Part shown: positions 1 through 4,896 of the stretch, in pieces
Numbering within the stretch: the first letter of the stretch is position 1
Layout of the letters: each line of letters opens with the position of its first letter
Assembly (NCBI GenBank): GCA_030695805.1
Contig: JAUYPG010000007.1
Coordinates: forward strand, 1 to 5,918
Length of the DNA: 5,918 bases
Direction of reading: 5' to 3'
DNA from: Nanobdellota archaeon
Lineage (GTDB): Bacteria; Patescibacteriota; Minisyncoccia; UBA6257; GWB1-50-10
The notes under the pieces: generated by a model
The model's input: the letters and a program-made list of their open reading frames with translations, nothing else
What the model was told of the DNA's origin: nothing
Database searches by the model: none
Translations under genes and position numbers: made by a program

Positions 1-1606
1 CTATCATTACGACAAGATCCCGCACCGCATTTTCCAGATCGGCATGCTCTTTGTTTAAAAATTCGTAGCGCTCTTCCGTCTCCTCCGCTTCTTTTATGAG
101 TTCCGTGTCTATTTCTCCGATCGTGGAGAGCTCTTCTCGCAAAGCGCCGATTTTTCGTTCGACGTTTTCCGCGCCTTCGGGCTTCTCTTTCGGCGCTTCT
201 TTTATCGCTTTTTCGAGGTCTCCTCCTGATTTTCCGAGAGAGGCCCAGCCGCGTTGAAGCTCCTCCGCTTTCATTTGAAGGCGTTCATGCCATAGTTTTT
301 CTTCCTGTATCCGTCGCTCGATTTTCATCATCTCGTCTCTTTCTTTCTCTATGGAGTCGAGAAATACCCTGAATTCTCTCGTGGCGCTTTTCTGGGTTTC
401 CACAAACTCCTCTTCTCTTCGTCTCGATTCTTGGATCTGGTTTTGGACGGAGGCGAGATCTTGCTGAAGTTTCGCGGTTGAGACAGGCGTTTCCTTCCGC
501 TCCTCTTTTTTGATTTTGAATAGCCGTTCGAGCGCGTTCCGCCATTCTTTGATTTTATTTTTTATTTCCGCGAGCGAGAGGAGGCGTTCGGCCTCGTCGA
601 ATTCTTTCCGCAAGTGTTCGGCGTACCCGGTGAATTCCTCGGCGCTCACTTTGTGTTCCCGAGCGGCCTCTTTTTCGAGCTCCATCCGCGTTTCTATGCG
701 TACAATCACCCGTTCGATGTCGGATTTTTGTTTCAAGAGAAGATCTAGCTCCTCGCCCTTCTTCCCTCCCTTTTCTTCGCGTGTTTTGGATTCCAGTACG
801 CGCAGTTTTTCTTTCAATGCCTCCACATTTTTTTCGCGCTCTTTTTTCGTTTTTTCCAAGGGAGCGATGGATTTCTCCCGCTCTTCGATTTGTTTTCGTA
901 TTTCTCCGAACTCTCTTCCGAAATGGGTTTTCGCGAGGGTTCCCAATTCGCGTTCGACTTCAACTCTTTTTTCCCACCGCTCCTTTTGTTTTTTTAGAAA
1001 ACGGAGATGGGGAGCGATCTCCTCTGTCATGGCCGCCACTTTATCCATATTTATTTTCGTGCTTTCGAGCTTGCGCTCGGCCTCGCTTTTTTTGAGACGA
1101 AATTCTTTGAGGCCAAGGATTTCTTCCATCATGAGCCGTCTCTCTTGGGCCGAGCTTTTGACGAATACGTCGCTTTCCCCCTGGTTAATAATCGTCATTC
1201 CTCGGGTGCCGAGGCGCGCGCGCGCGAGCATGGGCGCGAGGTCTTTCAGACGAATTTCCGCGCTATTCAAGAAAAATTGCGAATTACCGGACCTGTCAAC
1301 TCTTCGCTCCAAAACCACCTCATCCATGCCGCCTGGCAGAAATTCGCTTTTCGCCATGTGGATGGCGACGCGGGCGAGCCCCGCGGCCGGGCGCTTGGGA
1401 GTCCCCGCGAAAATAAGATTCCCCAAAGAGTCCCCCCGCAGATTTTTCGCGGCGCGTTCGCCTAAAATCCAGCGGAACGCGTCCACGATATTGGATTTTC
1501 CAGACCCGTTCGGGCCCACAATGCCGATAATCTTCGCGGGAAATTGGAAGACGGTTTTCGAGGCGAACGACTTGAATCCCTGAATTTCGATTTTTTGTAG
1601 AAACAT
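1..1606 (-). CDS. smc: SMC-family chromosome segregation ATPase, N-terminal part, runs off left edge
   Basis: SMC proteins are ATP-driven DNA-entrapping motors that organise and segregate the nucleoid. The ATG at 1606 is preceded by an in-frame stop at 1625-1627, and 535 codons are open to the left edge. The start MFLQKIEIQGFKSFA and the Walker A GPNGSGKSN (residues 31-39) are typical SMC head. LRGDSLGNLIFAG (about 56-68) and the Q-loop region IINQGESDVFV with Q142 are also typical, followed by EERRLMMEEILGL-like residues. Residues of about 165-490 are Glu/Lys/Arg-rich coiled coil with no Cys and no globular hinge that I can recognise. Residues of about 494-535 (IGEIDTEL, then EERYEFL, then DLENAV) resemble the conserved stretch just before the C-terminal head in bacterial SMC, where it normally lies near residue 1000. 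Walker B and signature motifs would lie outside the window. No Shine-Dalgarno is visible. It follows rnc by 139 nt, a common bacterial neighbourhood. A RecN- or Rad50-like protein is less likely: there is no zinc-hook CxxC. Confidence 0.9.
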   Translation of the reverse strand, partial: MFLQKIEIQGFKSFASKTVFQFPAKIIGIVGPNGSGKSNIVDAFRWILGERAAKNLRGDSLGNLIFAGTPKRPAAGLARVAIHMAKSEFLPGGMDEVVLERRVDRSGNSQFFLNSAEIRLKDLAPMLARARLGTRGMTIINQGESDVFVKSSAQERRLMMEEILGLKEFRLKKSEAERKLESTKINMDKVAAMTEEIAPHLRFLKKQKERWEKRVEVERELGTLAKTHFGREFGEIRKQIEEREKSIAPLEKTKKEREKNVEALKEKLRVLESKTREEKGGKKGEELDLLLKQKSDIERVIVRIETRMELEKEAAREHKVSAEEFTGYAEHLRKEFDEAERLLSLAEIKNKIKEWRNALERLFKIKKEERKETPVSTAKLQQDLASVQNQIQESRRREEEFVETQKSATREFRVFLDSIEKERDEMMKIERRIQEEKLWHERLQMKAEELQRGWASLGKSGGDLEKAIKEAPKEKPEGAENVERKIGALREELSTIGEIDTELIKEAEETEERYEFLNKEHADLENAVRDLVVMI

Positions 1607-1614
1607 GTGAAGTG

Positions 1615-1745
1615 AAATTTCAAATCACAAAATCCAAATTCCAAACAAATTCAAAATCACAAATTCGAAATTGAAAATGTGTTTTGTATTTAGAGTTTCG
1701 GTCATTGGATATTGTTTGTGATTTGGTGCTTGGGATTTGTGGTTT
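1615..1745. repeat. AT-rich intergenic repeat between rnc and smc
   Basis: The whole rnc-smc gap is built from variants of CAAATCACAAA and CCAAATTCC. Perfect 11-nt arms occur at 1621-1631 (CAAATCACAAA) and 1715-1725 (TTTGTGATTTG), and another near-copy lies around 1654-1664, so a long imperfect hairpin is possible. The segment 1721-1733 (ATTTGGTGCTTGG) recurs exactly at 2981-2993. No gene is visible here. The element forms the leader of smc if rnc and smc are cotranscribed. Confidence 0.7.
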
Positions 1746-2441
1746 TTATTTCTTCCAATTCTTTAGCGCGTTCGCCGCTGCGGCGCGCTCCGCATCCTGT
1801 TTTGAGAAGCCCTTCCCTTCGGCGATTTTTTCTTTGTCGAAAAATACTCCTACCACGAATTCTTTTTCGTGGTCCGGCCCTTTTTCATCCAAGACCTTGT
1901 AGGTCGGGGTTACTTTCAGTTTTTCCTGGACGATCTCTTGAAGCGTGCTTTTTGGGTCGAGGAAAAGTTCTTTTTCGAGAACTTCATCGAGGTGCGAGAG
2001 GATGCGCGCGCGCACAAACTTTTCCGCCTTGTCGTACCCCTGGTCAATGTAGATCGCGCCGATCAGCGCTTCTACCGTGTTTGCTAAAATTGCTTCCTTT
2101 GCTCTCCCGTTTTCTCTTGCTTCTCCTCGGGAGAGGAGGATATAGCCCTCGAAACCAAGTTCTCCGGCCACCTTGGCAAGCATGATGTGGTTCACGAGCG
2201 CGGCTCGGATACTTGTCATGTCCCCCTCCTGCTTGCTTGGAAAATTTCTGAAGAGGGCGCTTGTAACAATAAGTTCAAGCACCGCGTCCCCGAGATATTC
2301 GAGGCGTTCGTTATGCGGGGTTTCCCACTTGGTGTTTTCGTTTAGATATGAACGATGAGTCAGGGCCTCCTGCAGAAGGGCCTTATTCTTGAAGGGTATC
2401 CCCAGTTTTTTTTCGAGTTCACGATTTTTAGGTTCGGGCAC
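1746..2441 (-). CDS. rnc: Ribonuclease III
   Basis: RNase III cleaves double-stranded RNA, including rRNA precursors, in the cytoplasm. The 231-aa product has the usual length and two-domain order. The catalytic domain covers residues 1 to about 155, with the signature HNERLEYLGDAV at 43-54. It carries E45, E48 and D52, matching E. coli E38, E41 and D45. A complete dsRNA-binding domain follows at about 163-231 (DPKSTLQEIVQEKL to AERAAAANALKNW). E124 matches E. coli E117, but the partner metal ligand E. coli D114 is Asn here (N121, in ILANTVEALIG). The start is GTG at 2441; the frame is open upstream only to a stop at 2484-2486, with no better start and no Shine-Dalgarno. It lies 57 nt downstream of nusB, with a repeat hairpin in between, and upstream of smc. 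Confidence 0.96.
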   Translation of the reverse strand: MPEPKNRELEKKLGIPFKNKALLQEALTHRSYLNENTKWETPHNERLEYLGDAVLELIVTSALFRNFPSKQEGDMTSIRAALVNHIMLAKVAGELGFEGYILLSRGEARENGRAKEAILANTVEALIGAIYIDQGYDKAEKFVRARILSHLDEVLEKELFLDPKSTLQEIVQEKLKVTPTYKVLDEKGPDHEKEFVVGVFFDKEKIAEGKGFSKQDAERAAAANALKNWKK

Positions 2442-2463
2442 GGATGATGAGAAAATAGAAAAT

Positions 2464-2514
2464 AGAGAGTAGAAAGTAGAAGTTCATTTTTCTATTTTCT
2501 ACTTTCTATTTTCT
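2464..2514. repeat. TTTCTACTTTCT-type inverted repeat at the nusB/rnc junction
   Basis: AGAAAGTAGAA at 2471-2481 pairs perfectly with TTCTACTTTCT at 2497-2507 across a 15-nt loop, and the stem extends outward to 2464/2514 with A-T, G-C and two G-T pairs. It overlaps the last codons and stop of nusB (TAG at 2499-2501). The motif TTTCTACTTTCT (2496-2507) recurs at 4561-4572 and 4621-4632, so this is a dispersed element. There is no clear U-tract for an intrinsic terminator. Confidence 0.7.
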
Positions 2515-2945
2515 TCTGTGTGGTTTTGCGTCTTTAGTTCGTTATATATCGTTCCCAATACGCCGTTGATAAATTTCGATGAGTTCTGCCCTCCGAAATT
2601 TTTCGCGAGCTCTATGGCTTCGTTTATGGCCACTTTGTGAGGCACTTCTTCTTTGTCCGCGTAAAAAAGTTCGTAAATGCCGATGCGGAGGATGTTTCGG
2701 TCCACGATCGCGATTTGCGAAACGGGCCAATCCGGCGCGGAGCGCTCGATCACCTTGTCAATTTCTTTGAGGTTTGTAACCACTCCGCCCACTATCTTCC
2801 ACGCGAACTGCGGCTCGTCCACGTCCGCTCCGAATGTCTGCATATTGCGCTCGACGATTTTTTCCAGATCAACCTTTTTTTCGTAAAAGTCCCATTCGTA
2901 GAGGGACTGAAGCACGATACCTCTGCAAAGATGTCGAGTGGCCAT
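2499..2945 (-). CDS. nusB: Transcription antitermination factor NusB
   Basis: NusB binds boxA RNA together with ribosomal protein S10 (NusE) and keeps RNA polymerase processive through rRNA operons. The 148-aa all-helical product has the family's normal length. Visible family features are RHLCRGIVLQSLYEWDF near the N-terminus (4-20), VDRNILRIGIYEL (81-93), and VPHKVAINEAIELAKNFGG (101-119) leading into SSKFINGVLG (122-131). I chose ATG 2945 (MATRHL) because homology begins there; a TTG at 2957 would add four residues. No Shine-Dalgarno is seen. It starts 24 nt after rpmF. The last codons (TEENRK and stop) are written in the repeat at the nusB/rnc junction. Confidence 0.95.
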   Translation of the reverse strand: MATRHLCRGIVLQSLYEWDFYEKKVDLEKIVERNMQTFGADVDEPQFAWKIVGGVVTNLKEIDKVIERSAPDWPVSQIAIVDRNILRIGIYELFYADKEEVPHKVAINEAIELAKNFGGQNSSKFINGVLGTIYNELKTQNHTEENRK

Positions 2946-2969
2946 ACAAATTATCAAAATTACTATTTT

Positions 2970-3146
2970 CTATTTTTGTAATTTGGTGCTTGGAATTTTT
3001 TTGTACACACCGCATTGGGCGCATGCTCTATGTGGAACCGTGGGGCCGTTGCACGAGGCGCACGGATGCATCTCCCGTCTTTTTAACGCGAGATGAGAAC
3101 GTCTTCTTCCTACTTTTGATTTCGAATGTCTTTTCTTTGGGACCAC
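2970..3146 (-). CDS. rpmF: 50S ribosomal protein L32 (zinc-ribbon type)
   Basis: L32 is a small structural protein of the large ribosomal subunit. The 58-aa product fits the family: VPKKRHSKS at the N-terminus, GRRRSHLALKR (13-23), and a zinc ribbon with C29/C32 (CASC) and C42/C45 (CAQC) around the PHRAC segment. I prefer the GTG at 3146, since family homology begins at VPKKR. An in-frame ATG at 3188 would add 14 residues (MLLYSRFYFLDSKS) not typical of L32 and encoded by repeat-like DNA. That ATG lies one base after the rnhB stop, so coupling there is possible. The C-terminal tail of residues 49-58 (KKIPSTKLQK) extends past the usual L32 end and is encoded by a dispersed repeat. nusB begins 24 nt downstream. 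Confidence 0.93.
   Translation of the reverse strand: MVPKKRHSKSKVGRRRSHLALKRREMHPCASCNGPTVPHRACAQCGVYKKIPSTKLQK
2981..2993. repeat. Second copy of the ATTTGGTGCTTGG repeat, inside the rpmF 3' end
   Basis: These 13 bases are identical to 1721-1733, and the similarity continues as TTGGAATTT versus TTGGGATTT. The first copy is intergenic (rnc-smc); this one lies within the last codons of rpmF and encodes its C-terminal tail. This is seen directly in the sequence. Confidence 0.7.
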
Positions 3147-3151
3147 GGATT

Positions 3152-3177
3152 TAGAATCTAGAAAATAGAATCTAGAA
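3152..3177. repeat. Direct repeat of TAGAATCTAGAA in the rnhB-rpmF gap
   Basis: TAGAATCTAGAA occurs at 3152-3163 and 3166-3177, a 14-base period. It occupies the gap between the rnhB stop and the preferred rpmF GTG start, and would encode the extra N-terminal residues if rpmF began at 3188. The AGAAAATAGA core between the copies resembles the nusB/rnc junction repeat. Confidence 0.6.
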
Positions 3178-3189
3178 TACAACAACATT

Positions 3190-3807
3190 TCAAATGCTAA
3201 TGTATTTTTTAATAAAGGTCAATCGGTGGAGCGGGCATGGCCCGTGGGCTTTCAGGGCTTTGAGATGGATTTTCGTACCATACCCCTTGTGAACGTTAAA
3301 TTTATAGGCGGGATACTCTCTATGTTTTTTTATAATATATCGGTCTCGCGTTACTTTCGCGATGATGGAGGCGAGTTTGATGGCGTTTATTTTTTCGTCG
3401 CCCCGGACGAGAGTTGTAAGTTGTAAGTTGAGAGTTGAAAGTTTTTTGCGATTGATTTTTATGCCCGCGTCAACGTATATTTGATAACTTTTAACTTTCA
3501 ACTCACAACTTTCAACTAATTTTTGGAGTGCTCGGGTGGCGGCTAGATTTACGGCATTCGAAATGTTTACGCGGTCTATGGTCTTCGGGTGCGCCATGGA
3601 GACGGCGTAAAAAATTTTCGGGTGGGCTTTGATGTACTGAAACCACGCTTCGCGCGCGTGTTTCGGAAGTTTTTTGGAATCCCGAAGCGGAAGCTTCGCG
3701 CGCGGATTTTTCGGGTAGAAATTTTTTGGGATACAGACGACGCCTACCGCAACCGGCCCCGCCAAAGGGCCACGGCCTGCTTCGTCTATGCCGATGATAT
3801 AGTGCAT
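3190..3807 (-). CDS. rnhB: Ribonuclease HII with a repeat-derived in-frame insertion
   Basis: RNase HII cuts RNA in RNA:DNA hybrids and excises single ribonucleotides from DNA. From ATG 3807 the 205-aa product starts MHYIIGIDEAGRGPLAGPV, with catalytic D8 and E9. It continues with LRDSKKLP (about 42-49), YVDAG with D113, and VRGDE with D137 before ASIIAKVTRDR (146-156), completing the DEDD set. In E. coli the last two Asp (D108, D126) are 18 residues apart; here they are 24 apart. The extra residues come from an inverted repeat whose arms encode LVESCELKVKSY (97-108) and KLSTLNLQLTT (122-132). The family's usual DGN after the third Asp is DAG. The frame is open upstream to GTG 3915, but those residues would be encoded by two hairpins, so ATG 3807 is preferred. 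The only upstream purine run is weak. rpmF follows closely. Confidence 0.94.
   Translation of the reverse strand: MHYIIGIDEAGRGPLAGPVAVGVVCIPKNFYPKNPRAKLPLRDSKKLPKHAREAWFQYIKAHPKIFYAVSMAHPKTIDRVNISNAVNLAATRALQKLVESCELKVKSYQIYVDAGIKINRKKLSTLNLQLTTLVRGDEKINAIKLASIIAKVTRDRYIIKKHREYPAYKFNVHKGYGTKIHLKALKAHGPCPLHRLTFIKKYISI
3412..3517. repeat. Imperfect 32-nt inverted repeat inside rnhB
   Basis: The left arm 3412-3443 and right arm 3486-3517 are reverse complements at 28 of 32 positions, separated by a 42-nt loop. Each arm is made of AGTTG/AAGTT units such as AGTTGTAAGTTGT and AACTTTCAACTC. The arms keep the rnhB frame open, and the loop encodes the segment that contains catalytic D113. It resembles low-complexity intergenic repeats, but here it is coding. 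Confidence 0.85.
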
Positions 3808-3816
3808 ACTCTGTCT

Positions 3817-3851
3817 GGATATCCGACCCCGCTTAGCGGGGTCGGATATCC
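3817..3851. repeat. Perfect 16-bp hairpin just upstream of rnhB
   Basis: The arms 3817-3832 (GGATATCCGACCCCGC) and 3836-3851 are perfectly complementary with a 3-nt loop (TTA). The structure ends 9 nt before the rnhB ATG on the minus strand, where it could mask the ribosome binding region. No U-tract follows on either strand, so a terminator is unlikely. It may be a small dispersed palindrome or a translational control hairpin. Confidence 0.8.
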
Positions 3852-3890
3852 CAAATATTGTTTGTAATTCTACACCCGCAGAAATGCGAA

Positions 3891-3913
3891 GGGGAGGCGT
3901 AGTATGCCTCCCC
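3891..3913 (-). terminator. Hairpin after the hypothetical gene, possible weak terminator
   Basis: GGGGAGGC (3891-3898) and GCCTCCCC (3906-3913) form a perfect 8-bp GC-rich stem with a 7-nt loop, starting 7 nt after the TAA of the hypothetical gene. The following minus-strand bases, TTCGCATTTCT, are only moderately T-rich, so termination may be weak and some read-through into rnhB is possible. Confidence 0.5.
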
Positions 3914-3920
3914 ACGAGGA

Positions 3921-4544
3921 TTAGATGGAGTTCAGAGAATTGCCTAGAGAGAATCCTAGGCGGTTAAAGCCCGCATGGGCCTCCCTGATTTCTTCACGAG
4001 GAAGCGAGAAAATCCCTCTTTTAAGATACTCCTCGACCCTACTCCTCCACGCTTCGAGTTTTGGAGACGTTTCCTTGCTCCAAGGAGCGATTCGGCCATT
4101 TTCTGGCCAACTATTAAATTGCTCTACTGCGCGACGCAAGGCCTTTTTTGTTCGAATCTCTTCCTCCCTTGTTGCCATCTTGTGTTGGTTTACGCTTATG
4201 ATGAGAGGATGTCCCTTGAGCCATTTTGGGACATCTTCGACGTCTGGCATGAGGCGAACGGAGTTTCCGTTCAGTATGCAACTTAGATGAATGACAACTC
4301 CTAATGGTGGTACGTTTTGCTCTTCCAGGAATGTTGCCCCTGAAATTTCATTTCGTACCAGGAAGCTCCATGCTTCCTCGGACCCTGTGTAGAAACGCCA
4401 CCGCACGCGAGACTCCTTCCATATGATTCCCGGAAACTCGGGAATGTTTTTGGTGAACACGAGGCCGGAAAGTTCCGACCCGAGAATTAGGCCTTTTCGC
4501 CCAATTCTCGAACAAGAACCGAAAAGCCCCGCTCTTGGGGGCAT
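3921..4544 (-). CDS. Hypothetical protein, about 207 aa
   Basis: I do not recognise this family. From ATG 4544 the product is 207 aa. The N-terminal half (about 1-115) alternates hydrophobic and polar residues with many Gly and Trp (GLILGSELSGLVF at 18-30, RVRWRFYTG at 46-54, PPLGVVIHLSCI at 79-90), suggesting a compact beta-rich domain. The C-terminal half (about 124-207) is charged and helical (REEEIRTKKALRRAVEQF at 126-143, EEYLKRGIF at 171-179). There is no signal peptide or obvious membrane segment. A longer frame starts at ATG 4607 (228 aa), but that ATG lies inside a hairpin element flanked by repeats, so the shorter form is preferred. No Shine-Dalgarno is seen for either. A hairpin follows the stop, separating it from rnhB. 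Confidence 0.7.
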   Translation of the reverse strand: MPPRAGLFGSCSRIGRKGLILGSELSGLVFTKNIPEFPGIIWKESRVRWRFYTGSEEAWSFLVRNEISGATFLEEQNVPPLGVVIHLSCILNGNSVRLMPDVEDVPKWLKGHPLIISVNQHKMATREEEIRTKKALRRAVEQFNSWPENGRIAPWSKETSPKLEAWRSRVEEYLKRGIFSLPREEIREAHAGFNRLGFSLGNSLNSI

Positions 4545-4560
4545 TGGGAAATTTTTTTTG

Positions 4561-4632
4561 TTTCTACTTTCTACTCTCCCCACCCGACTTCGCCAAGACG
4601 AAGTCATGGCGGGCGGGTATTTTCTACTTTCT
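4561..4632. repeat. Hairpin element flanked by 12-nt direct repeats
   Basis: TTTCTACTTTCT occurs at 4561-4572 and exactly again at 4621-4632. Between them is a hairpin: GACTTCG (4586-4592) pairs with CGAAGTC (4599-4605), with an outer CCC-CCC/GGG-GGG stem (4579-4585 with 4611-4617) that has one mismatch and a 5-nt bulge at 4606-4610. The layout resembles a small palindromic element inserted in, or bounded by, copies of the same repeat seen at 2496-2507. The alternative ATG 4607 of the downstream gene lies in this element. Confidence 0.65.
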
Positions 4633-4803
4633 CTGTTTCCCAGTTCCCCCGAACAATGTAAAGCACGCCTTCTTGGAGGCGTTCTTCGTAAAATTCATCT
4701 GGAAAGGCACAAGGATCATAATGTATATAGGGTGTCCTTTATTTCTCCTGATGTCAATGGCCCTGCTACTGTGTTCGCCTTGCTGTGTATAAATTATGTA
4801 CAT
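4624..4803 (-). CDS. Possible small ORF, 59 aa, doubtful
   Basis: On the minus strand an ATG at 4803 opens a 59-codon frame starting MYIIYTQQGEHSSRAIDIRR, with a TAG at 4624-4626 inside the TTTCTACTTTCT repeat. An in-frame TAA directly precedes the ATG. The composition is mixed, with no recognised motif and no convincing Shine-Dalgarno. It is listed because it fills the gap between ilvE and the hypothetical gene; chance occurrence is quite possible. Confidence 0.2.
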   Translation of the reverse strand: MYIIYTQQGEHSSRAIDIRRNKGHPIYIMILVPFQMNFTKNASKKACFTLFGGTGKQRK

Positions 4804-4856
4804 TTACAATGCGATCGTCTTTTAACTGTACATAAAAAACTTTTCCAGAAATACGA
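4633..4856. other. Gene-poor stretch between the hypothetical gene and the ilvE terminator
   Basis: Apart from the doubtful 59-aa ORF, I see no gene here. The only structured element is a dyad: ATGTACA (4796-4802) and TGTACAT (4827-4833), perfect 7-nt arms 24 nt apart around a central CGATCG, in AT-rich DNA. This could be an operator or part of a promoter for the hypothetical gene, but no well-spaced -35/-10 pair was found. Confidence 0.35.
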
Positions 4857-4882
4857 AAGGCGGGGCTTGTGGCCACCGCCTT
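4857..4882 (-). terminator. Terminator-like hairpin after ilvE
   Basis: AAGGCGG (4857-4863) and CCGCCTT (4876-4882) form a 7-bp GC-rich stem with a 12-nt loop, beginning 14 nt after the ilvE stop. On the minus strand the stem is followed by TTTCGTATTTCT-like sequence (partly T-rich) and further on by a T-run, consistent with an intrinsic terminator of moderate strength. Confidence 0.55.
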
Positions 4883-4896
4883 CGACGAGTTGCGGA

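Noticed and set aside
1213..1227. Alternating GC run, possible Z-DNA
   Set aside because: It is explained by Ala-Arg codons in smc; a similar short run near 2004-2013 is inside rnc. No other sign of function.
1007..1465. Plus-strand 152-codon open frame
   Set aside because: Antisense shadow of the SMC head, whose Q-loop region is read clearly on the other strand.
510..1583. Plus-strand 357-codon open frame
   Set aside because: Ser/Phe/Arg-rich mirror of the Glu/Lys-rich SMC coding strand; it lies fully antisense to smc and has no family resemblance.
3412..3517. CRISPR-like or tandem array
   Set aside because: There are only two inverted arms of low-complexity units and no regular spaced repeats; it reads through as rnhB coding sequence.
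4723..4757. Possible promoter on the minus strand: TTGACA (4752-4757) and TATATA-like bases near 4724-4729
   Set aside because: The spacing is about 22 nt, too long for a normal -35/-10 pair, and no conservation can be judged.
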